Shown here: piece by piece, positions 1 through 5,476 of the stretch
Position numbering within the stretch: the first letter of the stretch is position 1
Layout of the letters: the number at the start of each line of letters is the position of its first letter
Assembly (NCBI GenBank): GCA_949289715.1
Contig: CASEPJ010000196.1
Coordinates: 1 to 6,999 of the forward strand
Reading direction: 5' to 3'
DNA length: 6,999 bases
From: an uncultured Clostridia bacterium
GTDB taxonomy: Bacteria; Bacillota; Clostridia; Christensenellales; CASEPJ01
The notes under the pieces: generated by a model
The model's database searches: none
The model's input: only the letters and a program-made list of their open reading frames with translations
Told to the model about the DNA's origin: nothing
Position numbers and translations under genes: made by a program

Positions 1-35
1 ATTTTTATTTTTAAAATATTTTTTAATAAATGGCA

Positions 36-881
36 TTATATTTTTTTATTGACGCTTTTTTTCCTGAAAGCATTGGGAGAGCACCCTGTTTTCGCTTTAA
101 ATGTGTTGGAAAAGTAACCTTGGTCGTAAAATCCTAAAAATTGCGCTATACTCGCAACGGAGTCTTCGCTTTCGGTCAATATTTTTTTTGCAATGTTTAT
201 TTTCATTTCCGTTATGTAATTAAAAGGTGTGGTCTTAAAAATATTTTTAAATTTTCTACAAAAGTGATATTTGCTGAAAGAAAAATTTTTCGACATATCC
301 GCCAGAGATATTTTCTCGCTTATATTATTTAATATATATTGGTCTATTGAATCGATAAAGTTTTTATCGGGATTGAATTTTATTGCCGTATCGTAAAGCG
401 GTGTTTCTAAAATTTTTAAACATATTTTATAAATTTGAACCGATATTTCGTATTCTTTGTATTTGCTGTTTTGTTTGGTAAGTTCGAACAGTTCGTAAAT
501 ATCCTTTTCTGCGTTGTAATAATTGTAAACGTAGGGCAGTTTATTATTTGCTGTCAGTGTAAAAATCCATTTCGTCGCCGTAAAACCGTTGAAATGGAAC
601 CATACTATGTGCGTGTTTGTATTTTTTTTAAAATAATATTTGTGAGGATTTTTTAAAGAAAGTAAAATTCCGTTACCCGATGCAATCTCTTTTTTTATTC
701 CGTATTGTTCGACTATTAGCGTACCTTTTAAAACGTACATTACCAAATAATTATCGAAATAATCTCTGCAAATAGAAAAATTCGGGTTGGACTCGTAGCC
801 CATGGCGTCGCTGATTAAAAGATGTTCCTTACTGTAATCGGAGGAATTGTAAAAAAAACGGAAATTACTGTAATTGTTCAT
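36..881 (-). CDS. AraC-family transcriptional regulator (AraC-1), 281 aa
   Basis: This is a predicted cytoplasmic DNA-binding regulator with the usual AraC/XylS layout and length. Residues 1 to about 165 form the effector-sensing part, resembling the cupin-like AraC N-terminal domain (for example the stretch at 45-60 and the Pro-His near 79-80). Residues about 185-275 form the C-terminal double helix-turn-helix. The first HTH is around 191-212 (SLADMSKNFSFSKYHFCRKF) and the second around 241-262. It is followed by the family signature at 250-273: GF, YFSNTFK, G, SP, FRK. The ATG at 881 is preceded by the SD-like AGGTG (minus strand, 891-887), five bases away, and by a canonical promoter at 977-949. 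It is divergent from the URO-D-like gene at 1035, which is its most probable target. The family is clear. The ligand is not readable from sequence; a sugar is likely from context only. Confidence 0.93.
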   Translation of the reverse strand: MNNYSNFRFFYNSSDYSKEHLLISDAMGYESNPNFSICRDYFDNYLVMYVLKGTLIVEQYGIKKEIASGNGILLSLKNPHKYYFKKNTNTHIVWFHFNGFTATKWIFTLTANNKLPYVYNYYNAEKDIYELFELTKQNSKYKEYEISVQIYKICLKILETPLYDTAIKFNPDKNFIDSIDQYILNNISEKISLADMSKNFSFSKYHFCRKFKNIFKTTPFNYITEMKINIAKKILTESEDSVASIAQFLGFYDQGYFSNTFKAKTGCSPNAFRKKSVNKKI

Positions 882-892
882 ATATTCACCTG

Positions 893-933
893 TAGCAATA
901 TTTTATAAAAAAATGGCAATATTATGCAATACT
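893..933. repeat. Helically phased GCAATA repeats, candidate AraC-type operator
   Basis: GCAATA occurs at 895-900, 916-921 and 926-931, so starts are 21 and 10 bases apart, all on one face of the helix. The first two copies extend to TAGCAATATT (893) and TGGCAATATT (914), nine of ten bases identical. A 21-base step between direct half-sites is the spacing known for tandem AraC half-sites. The cluster lies between the AraC-1 promoter and its start codon, where bound protein would repress, and about 100 bases upstream of the divergent gene. Operator function is inferred. Confidence 0.45.
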
Positions 934-948
934 TAAGCATTTTTTTAA

Positions 949-977
949 ATTATAATATAAATAAAAATGACAGTCAA
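949..977 (-). promoter_or_regulatory. Sigma-A-type promoter of the AraC-1 gene
   Basis: Read on the minus strand, TTGACT (977-972), a 17-base spacer and a perfect TATAAT (954-949) form a near-consensus housekeeping promoter pointing at the AraC-1 gene. Initiation would fall near 942, giving a leader of about 60 bases that contains the GCAATA repeats and the SD. The -35 lies within a small palindrome, TGACAGTCA (968-976), a possible protein-binding site. Confidence 0.75.
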
Positions 978-987
978 TTTTTTAAAC

Positions 988-1029
988 ATATTATTTGAAA
1001 ATTAATATTCTTATAATTTAATTAGGTGG
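988..1029 (+). promoter_or_regulatory. Probable activator-dependent promoter of the URO-D-like gene
   Basis: A perfect -10 TATAAT lies at 1012-1017, with no acceptable -35 hexamer 16-18 bases upstream. TTGAAA at 995-1000 is only 11 bases away. In the -35 zone there is instead an inverted repeat, ATATTA (988-993) and TAATAT (1003-1008) around nine bases, which is weak evidence in DNA this AT-rich. Initiation near 1024 would put the SD AGGTGG (1024-1029) almost at the mRNA 5' end. The missing -35 fits a promoter needing an activator, presumably AraC-1. Confidence 0.5.
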
Positions 1030-1034
1030 TAATT

Positions 1035-2264
1035 ATGAAAACGGATAGAGAAATTTTGCGTGAATTGGCTAAACAATATACAGAAATTGCTTTCAGCGAA
1101 GAAAATTTTAACAATATCAAAAGGCATAAAGGTTGTAACGATTTAAAGCAGTTAAAACCTATTGTGTTAATGGACGAATTACCCTGGCAAGAATTAAATG
1201 CGGACAATGTTTTAACCCTTGAATGTAAAGACGAATTTCATCGCAGCTTAGAATGGTTTTTCAGAGAAAAACTATTTCGGCATAAATATATTCCTTGCAA
1301 CACAATTTATCACCCCTTTTTCCCTGTTACGAAAATCGTAGGTTCTTCGGGGATAGGTGTATATCGAAAAGAAAAAGAAGGACAAGAGTTACTTTTAAGT
1401 CATACTTACGAAAACCAAATTAAAAACGAAGACGATATCAAACTACTGCACGAAGAAATTTTGACTTACGATGAAAAAACCACCTTTGAAGTGCTTGAAA
1501 AAGCGGGAGATTTGTTCGGCGATATTCTTCCGTTAAAACTTGTCGGTTGTGAAACTGGTTACGGGTTGGGACTTAAAAATCTTGACGATATCGTTAATTT
1601 TTGCGGATTAGATACTTTTTTTTACGATTTAATAGAGCGACCTTGTTTTATGCATAAATTAATTAGAAGACTGACCGATATTTTTTTGGATAAAATGAAA
1701 AAATTGGAAGACATGAATTTGCTGGAAGAAAATTCTTTCTATTGCCACAGTACGGCGGCGCTTTCCGATGAATTCGAACCTTCAGTTGGTAAAGTTACTA
1801 AAAAACAGTTATGGGGCAGAGGATTAGCTCAAATTTTCGCCTCTGTTTCGCCAAAAATGCACGAAGAATTTGATATTTTTTATGTGAAAGAAGCTCTTGC
1901 CGATTTCGGATTTGTTTATTACGGATGCTGTGAGCCTTTGGATAAAAAAATAGGTATATTAGAACAAATTCCGAATTTGAGAAAAATCAGCATATCTCCG
2001 TGGGCGGATATAGATAATGCCTGTGCGCAAATGGGAAACCGTTATGTTGTTTCGGCAAAGCCCAATCCAGCATTTGTTGCGGGCGTATCTTTTGACGAAA
2101 ATGCGGTGAAAAAAGAAATCGTGCGTATTGGGAATGCTGTTAAAAGAAATAACTGTTCGGCGGAAATAGTATTAAAGGATGTAACAACGGTATGCAATAA
2201 ATTGGAAAATCTTATAAAATGGCACGACTTGACTATGTCGGAAATTTCTAAAATTTTCGATTAA
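1035..2264 (+). CDS. URO-D / corrinoid methyltransferase superfamily-like protein of unknown reaction, 409 aa
   Basis: I place this protein in the uroporphyrinogen decarboxylase superfamily, which includes HemE and cobalamin methyltransferases of the MtaA/CmuA type, within a divergent branch usually annotated only as URO-D-like. Recognisable blocks are VLMDELPW near 44-51, a glycine-rich ETGYGLGLKNLDD at 173-185, CHST at 237-240, ASVSPKMHEEF at 269-279, YGCCEPLD at 296-303, ISPWADID at 320-327 and KPNP at 342-345. HemE's N-terminal substrate-binding arginine motif is absent, so it is not a haem enzyme. Cys298/Cys299 sit where the methyltransferases carry their metal-binding HxC, and Cys374 lies about 75 residues further on, so a metal site is plausible but unproven. 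The ATG at 1035 is preferred over the in-frame GTG at 1026, because the SD AGGTGG (1024-1029) overlaps that GTG. No corrinoid-binding or activating protein is adjacent. The gene appears monocistronic and is divergent from AraC-1. No membrane segment or signal peptide is visible, so it is presumably cytoplasmic. Confidence 0.75.
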   Translation: MKTDREILRELAKQYTEIAFSEENFNNIKRHKGCNDLKQLKPIVLMDELPWQELNADNVLTLECKDEFHRSLEWFFREKLFRHKYIPCNTIYHPFFPVTKIVGSSGIGVYRKEKEGQELLLSHTYENQIKNEDDIKLLHEEILTYDEKTTFEVLEKAGDLFGDILPLKLVGCETGYGLGLKNLDDIVNFCGLDTFFYDLIERPCFMHKLIRRLTDIFLDKMKKLEDMNLLEENSFYCHSTAALSDEFEPSVGKVTKKQLWGRGLAQIFASVSPKMHEEFDIFYVKEALADFGFVYYGCCEPLDKKIGILEQIPNLRKISISPWADIDNACAQMGNRYVVSAKPNPAFVAGVSFDENAVKKEIVRIGNAVKRNNCSAEIVLKDVTTVCNKLENLIKWHDLTMSEISKIFD

Positions 2265-2628
2265 TTTCTGCAATTTTTATTATTGAATGTTTTATCGAAA
2301 CGTGTTTTGAAAATATTTATTGCGTTGTTTTTTAACTCAATAGCTAAAAAAATATAAATAACATTTAATTCAATGCGAAAACAATAAACTAATTAAATTT
2401 AAAGAATTTGAAAATTAAAAACGTTGAATTCGGCATATTTAATTGAAATTATTAAATAAAAAATAAAATTATGTTCATTAAAATCGGAAAAAATTAAATT
2501 AGTTTTTATAAAATTTTTTGCTATTTTTGATATATTTTTCTTAAAAAATAAAATTTATGAATTTAATTTTTTTGAATGGGAAACAATTATGGAAATTAAA
2601 AATTTAAGATAAATAATTTTAAAAAATA

Positions 2629-2657
2629 TTGACAAAGTCTTATTGATAATGTATTTT
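2629..2657 (+). promoter_or_regulatory. fucO: Candidate distal promoter of fucO
   Basis: A perfect -35 TTGACA (2629-2634) is followed, after 17 bases, by TATTTT (2652-2657), which matches four of six -10 positions. It overlaps an imperfect 14-base tandem duplication: 2627-2640 and 2641-2654 agree at 11 of 14 positions, both starting TATTGA, and a third TATTGA lies at 2660. Initiation near 2664 would leave a leader of about 290 bases before fucO. Promoter-like matches are frequent in such AT-rich DNA, so this is only the best candidate seen. Confidence 0.4.
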
Positions 2658-2910
2658 AATATTGAAAAGAAAAATAATTATTATAAATAATTTAATTTAT
2701 AACACAAAAAAACTCAATTTAAAAAATTTTTAAATTTGATGATGCAATTTTTTATTGAAAATTATTATATACATTTTTTTTCAAATAAATTAATTTCAAT
2801 AAAAGTTTTAAAAGGTAGGTCGTGTAATTAAAGCAAGAAACGGCTAAAAATATTAAAATCACATTATTTGTTTATATTATTAATAAGTAAAAACTAAAAA
2901 AATAAATTTT

Positions 2911-2930
2911 ATGTTTATTTATGTTTATTT
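2911..2930 (+). repeat. Perfect tandem 10-base duplication just before the fucO ribosome-binding site
   Basis: ATGTTTATTT occurs twice without a gap (2911-2920 and 2921-2930), one helical turn per unit, ending 12 bases before the fucO SD. An upstream AAATAAA (2900-2906) is complementary to TTTATTT inside each unit (2914-2920 and 2924-2930), so alternative AT stems could form in the leader. It could be an operator with two half-sites, a translation-affecting element or simple slippage in AT-rich DNA; the sequence cannot decide. Confidence 0.5.
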
Positions 2931-2953
2931 AATAAAATTATCGGAGGTTGATT

Positions 2954-4099
2954 ATGAACAGATTTGTACTTAACGAAACAAGTTATCACGGTGTGGGAGC
3001 TATTGAAGCCATAGCTGTTGAAGCAAAAAAACGTGCTTTTAAAAAAGCGTTTGTTTGTTCCGACCCGGATTTGGTTAAATTCAAAGTTACAAACAAAGTT
3101 TTGGACGTACTTAATAAAAACAATTTATTATACGAACTGTACTCCAATATTAAGCCCAATCCCACAATAGAAAACGTACAAACGGGTGTAGCAAGTTTTA
3201 GAAAAAGCGGAGCGGATTATATTATTGCCATAGGCGGCGGTTCGAGTATGGATACGGCTAAAGCAATAGGTATAATCATTGCAAATCCCGAACACGAAGA
3301 CGTAAGAAGTCTTGAGGGAGCGGTAGATACAAAAAATCCTTCCGTTCCGATTATTGCCGTTCCCACGACTGCCGGAACGGCGGCAGAAGTTACTATAAAT
3401 TACGTTATAACCGACGTAGATAAAAACCGCAAATTCGTTTGTGTGGATCCACATGACATACCAGTAGTTGCAATTATAGACCCCGATATGATGAGTACGA
3501 TGCCCAAAGGGCTTACCGCCGCAACAGGTATGGATGCTTTAACTCATGCAATAGAAGGTTATATTACAAAAGGCGCATGGGAACTTTCCGATATGTTCCA
3601 TTTAAAAGCAATAGAAATTATTTCTCGTTCGCTTAGAGATGCGGTTAAGAACACTTTGCAAGGCAGGGAAGGTATGGCTTTGGGACAGTACATTGCCGGT
3701 ATGGGATTTTCCAACGTAGGACTCGGAATTGTTCATTCCATGGCACATCCGTTAGGTGCGTTATACGATACTCCTCACGGAGTTGCAAACGCAATAATTC
3801 TTCCTACGGTTATGGAATATAACGCAGATGCCACGGGAGAAAAATACAGAGAAATCGCCCGTGCAATGGGAGTAAAAGGAGTCGACGATATGACTGTGGA
3901 AGAGTACAGAAAAGCCGCAATCGACGCCGTGAAACAGCTTTCCTTAGATGTCGGTATTCCTGCCGATTTGAAAAACATTGTCAAAGAAAAAGATTTAGAC
4001 TTTTTGGCTCAGTCGGCTATGGACGACGCTTGCAGACCGGGTAATCCCAAAGACCCTACGAAAGAAGATATTATTGCACTTTATAAATCTTTGCTTTAA
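2954..4099 (+). CDS. fucO: Lactaldehyde reductase / L-1,2-propanediol oxidoreductase (iron-dependent alcohol dehydrogenase, group III)
   Basis: FucO reduces L-lactaldehyde, released by the rhamnulose- or fuculose-phosphate aldolase, to L-1,2-propanediol with NADH, regenerating NAD+ during anaerobic sugar use. The protein has 381 residues against 382 in E. coli and resembles it along its whole length. The nucleotide-binding loop is GGGSSMDTAK at 94-103, and Asp37 matches the E. coli Asp39 associated with NAD preference. The iron ligands are Asp194, His198, His261 and His275, each two below the E. coli numbers (196, 200, 263, 277). Long conserved runs include TTAGTAAEVTINYVITD (138-154) and GMGFSNVGLG (249-258). 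The ATG at 2954 is used because the SD GGAGG (2943-2947) ends six bases before it; an in-frame TTG at 2948 touches the SD and is unlikely. The gene stands alone, convergent with AraC-2 and separated from rhaBA. The sequence does not say whether fucose as well as rhamnose feeds it. Confidence 0.96.
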   Translation: MNRFVLNETSYHGVGAIEAIAVEAKKRAFKKAFVCSDPDLVKFKVTNKVLDVLNKNNLLYELYSNIKPNPTIENVQTGVASFRKSGADYIIAIGGGSSMDTAKAIGIIIANPEHEDVRSLEGAVDTKNPSVPIIAVPTTAGTAAEVTINYVITDVDKNRKFVCVDPHDIPVVAIIDPDMMSTMPKGLTAATGMDALTHAIEGYITKGAWELSDMFHLKAIEIISRSLRDAVKNTLQGREGMALGQYIAGMGFSNVGLGIVHSMAHPLGALYDTPHGVANAIILPTVMEYNADATGEKYREIARAMGVKGVDDMTVEEYRKAAIDAVKQLSLDVGIPADLKNIVKEKDLDFLAQSAMDDACRPGNPKDPTKEDIIALYKSLL

Positions 4100-4400
4100 A
4101 ATTATTATATAATTAGCTGTAAAATATAATAAAACTCTAATTTTATCGTTAAGCGCAATTTTAAAATTATATTATATGTGTGCATAACTTTAAATCGAAA
4201 GGCAAAATTAAAAAAATGCTTTATAAAATTTTATATAAATTACTTTAAATAATTAAATAAAAAATGTAAAATTAAATAATGATTTTAGCAAAACAATTAA
4301 AAAAATCCGCAATTTAATTGCGGATTTTTTATGTTTTTTAATTTGATTTTTTTAAATTTGAAAAAATCGATTTGGCAAAAATAATTAAATGATGGGTTTT
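4100..4400. other. AT-rich convergent intergenic region between fucO and the AraC-2 gene
   Basis: About 300 bases separate the two converging genes. Apart from the strong palindromic terminator at 4300-4330 I find no gene. An AT-only inverted repeat, TAATTTTA (4138-4145) with TAAAATTA (4162-4169), could fold but has no GC core or following T-run, so it is not called a terminator. The fucO transcript would carry a 3' untranslated region of about 200 bases before the terminator. Confidence 0.7.
4300..4330. terminator. Bidirectional intrinsic terminator shared by fucO and the AraC-2 gene
   Basis: This is a perfect 31-base palindrome: 15-base arms around one central T (4315), with core TCCGCAATT (4306-4314) pairing with AATTGCGGA (4316-4324). 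Six A residues lead in (4300-4305) and six T residues follow (4325-4330). A GC-containing stem followed by six U is therefore made on both strands. It lies about 200 bases after the fucO stop and 70 bases after the AraC-2 stop, so it can end both converging transcripts. It is the clearest regulatory structure in the window. Confidence 0.93.
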
Positions 4401-5363
4401 TTAATGATGAAGTTTTTTATATTTATATGGGGAAATACCGAATCTCTTATAAAAAAGTTTATGAAAAAATGTTTTATTTTCGTATCCGACTGCATTTATA
4501 ACGTCTTCGATTTTAAGATCAAAAGATTCTAACAGTTTAGCGGCAATATTTAACCGTTCCTCCAAAACCAAATCTTTAAATGTTTTTGAAAAAAGCAAGC
4601 GGATTTTCCGTGATAAATACTCGGGATTGTAACCCATTTCGTTTGCAAGTTTTATAAGAGAAGCATTTAAATAATTTTCTTCTATAAAAAGTTGCACTTT
4701 ATTGCAAAAAATTACGTTCGGATTAGAAATTTTAAGACTGCTCGTTAACGTTTCCTTATAAAAGGAAAGATAGGAAAAAAGTAAAGCAACAAGCTGCGTT
4801 GTCAATATATAATTTTTTTCTTCTTTTAAAGCGAGGGTGAATATAAGATTATCCATTATGTTTTGTATGGGAAATATATCGGCCGTTTTAAAATACAAAT
4901 ATTCTCCTTCGCTTGCGGAATCGATATTTCTCATAAGAAAACCGCTAATTACCGGGTTTTGTTCCACATTTTTTATTATATGATTTAAAAACGTGTTGGA
5001 AACTATAAAATTAATGCCTATATCTTCTTTGTCGGCTTTTAAAATACTGTGTTTTATGTTTTTGTTCATAAAAAGTATATCGCCTTTTTTTAAAACAAGC
5101 CGTTCTCCGTTTATAATATGAGTTATCTTTCCGCAATAAACATACATAAACTCCAGGTAATCATGGCTGTGTTCGGGAAAATCTATAAACCTTGTATGCA
5201 GACGTAAATCTATTTGTTTATTTTCGTTTAGTAATTTATTGCTGTTAAATATAAAATTTTTCGATGAGGAGTAATTGTTTAAATCGATATTTTTGCCGTG
5301 TAATAAAATTTCTTTTTCTTCTTTTGATAATTTTGTAACTTTTTGTAATATATTTTTTTCCAT
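4401..5363 (-). CDS. AraC-family regulator with cupin sensor domain (AraC-2), probable rhamnose regulator, 320 aa
   Basis: This is a predicted cytoplasmic sugar-responsive regulator of RhaS/RhaR-like architecture. Residues 1-50 are a polar N-terminal extension. A cupin-type AraC sensor follows at about 53-110 with PEHSHDYLEFMYVYCG (63-78), a typical sugar-pocket and beta-barrel motif, and KKGDILFMN (92-100). The C-terminal DNA-binding domain spans about 222-316, with the first HTH near 233-256 (SLIKLANEMGYNPEYLSRKI) and the second near 284-305. It ends in the family signature GYENKTFFHKLFYKRFGISP (293-312). It is divergent from rhaB, which makes it the likely activator of rhaBA. The ATG at 5363 has no SD upstream and the promoter predicts initiation at or next to it; no internal ATG lies near the N-terminus, so the message is probably leaderless. 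The ligand L-rhamnose is inferred from context, so I give no rhaS or rhaR symbol. Confidence 0.92.
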   Translation of the reverse strand: MEKNILQKVTKLSKEEKEILLHGKNIDLNNYSSSKNFIFNSNKLLNENKQIDLRLHTRFIDFPEHSHDYLEFMYVYCGKITHIINGERLVLKKGDILFMNKNIKHSILKADKEDIGINFIVSNTFLNHIIKNVEQNPVISGFLMRNIDSASEGEYLYFKTADIFPIQNIMDNLIFTLALKEEKNYILTTQLVALLFSYLSFYKETLTSSLKISNPNVIFCNKVQLFIEENYLNASLIKLANEMGYNPEYLSRKIRLLFSKTFKDLVLEERLNIAAKLLESFDLKIEDVINAVGYENKTFFHKLFYKRFGISPYKYKKLHH

Positions 5364-5369
5364 AATTGT

Positions 5370-5398
5370 ATTTTATCATTTAAAAAAACATATGTCAA
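5370..5398 (-). promoter_or_regulatory. Strong extended -10 promoter of the AraC-2 gene, predicting a leaderless mRNA
   Basis: On the minus strand, a perfect TTGACA (5398-5393), a 17-base spacer and TAAAAT (5375-5370) preceded by TGA (extended -10, TG at 5378-5377) form a near-ideal housekeeping promoter. A start seven bases beyond the -10 falls on 5363, the A of the AraC-2 ATG. Only six bases separate the -10 from the start codon, so there is no room for an SD in the mRNA. Confidence 0.75.
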
Positions 5399-5429
5399 AT
5401 TAAGTTACTTTTTTAATAAAAAAGTGTCA
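5393..5429 (+). promoter_or_regulatory. Candidate operator elements between the divergent AraC-2 and rhaB promoters
   Basis: A perfect inverted repeat ACTTTTTTaatAAAAAAGT occupies 5407-5425 (8-base arms, 3-base centre). It lies between the AraC-2 -35 (5393-5398) and the rhaB -35 (5430-5435). The direct repeat TGTCA flanks it at 5393-5397 and 5425-5429, 32 bases or about three helical turns apart. The first copy overlaps the AraC-2 -35 and the second abuts the rhaB -35. This is a natural place for AraC-2 to bind, but which element is bound cannot be told from sequence. Confidence 0.4.
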
Positions 5430-5458
5430 TTGTTTTATTTTTAAATAAATGTTATAAT
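5430..5458 (+). promoter_or_regulatory. rhaB: Promoter of the rhaBA operon with extended -10
   Basis: TTGTTT (5430-5435), a 17-base spacer and a perfect TATAAT (5453-5458) preceded by TGT (extended -10, TG at 5450-5451) face rhaB. The -35 matches four of six consensus bases, fitting a promoter helped by an activator. The spacer holds the perfect inverted repeat TTTATTT-TT-AAATAAA (5434-5449). Predicted initiation near 5465 puts the SD at the very 5' end and leaves a leader of about 12 bases. Confidence 0.7.
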
Positions 5459-5476
5459 TCTGATGAGGTGAAAAAT

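Larger units (their letters stand above)
2265..2953. other. Long, extremely AT-rich intergenic region upstream of fucO
   Basis: This stretch of about 690 bases has no credible gene. Rows 2341-2520 count 12-17 % G+C. Stop codons are dense in all frames, and the longest ATG frames I saw are 8-16 codons without a convincing SD. It holds a candidate fucO promoter (2629-2657), three TATTGA copies (2627, 2641, 2660), a slightly more GC-rich island near 2813-2852 and a tandem 10-base repeat (2911-2930). I see no convincing terminator just after the URO-D-like gene; a short hairpin near 2295-2310 is too weak. The region may contain a long fucO leader or bind a nucleoid or regulatory protein, but neither is shown by the sequence. 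Confidence 0.7.

Noticed and set aside
1035..2264. Annotating the 409-aa protein as HemE, uroporphyrinogen decarboxylase of haem synthesis
   Set aside because: The N-terminal substrate-binding arginine motif of HemE is absent and the gene sits in a sugar-catabolic setting; only superfamily membership is supportable.
2280..2345. Possible terminator after the URO-D-like gene
   Set aside because: The best stem is about six pairs including a G-U with a two-base loop and no directly following T-run, so it is too weak to call.
2471..2608. Tiny open frames in the fucO upstream gap (for example ATG at 2471, 8 codons, and an ATG near 2557, 16 codons)
   Set aside because: They lack convincing SD sites and have the low-complexity content expected by chance in very AT-rich DNA.
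2808..2852. Possible small gene or riboswitch at the GGTAGG-containing island
   Set aside because: The only nearby GTG is followed at once by a stop, and I recognise no known riboswitch core; kept only as part of the leader observation.
2948..2953. Upstream TTG start for fucO, and likewise GTG starts at 1026 and 5468 for the URO-D-like gene and rhaB
   Set aside because: Each alternative codon overlaps or directly abuts the SD, whereas an ATG lies at the proper 5-6 base spacing just after it.
3128..3454. A 108-codon open frame on the minus strand inside fucO
   Set aside because: It lies wholly antisense to a very well conserved enzyme gene, its translation shows no recognisable motif, and no SD or promoter was evident; it is a shadow frame.
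4138..4169. AT-only 8-base inverted repeat after fucO
   Set aside because: It has no GC pairs and no T-tract, and similar repeats are expected by chance here; the strong palindrome at 4300-4330 explains termination.
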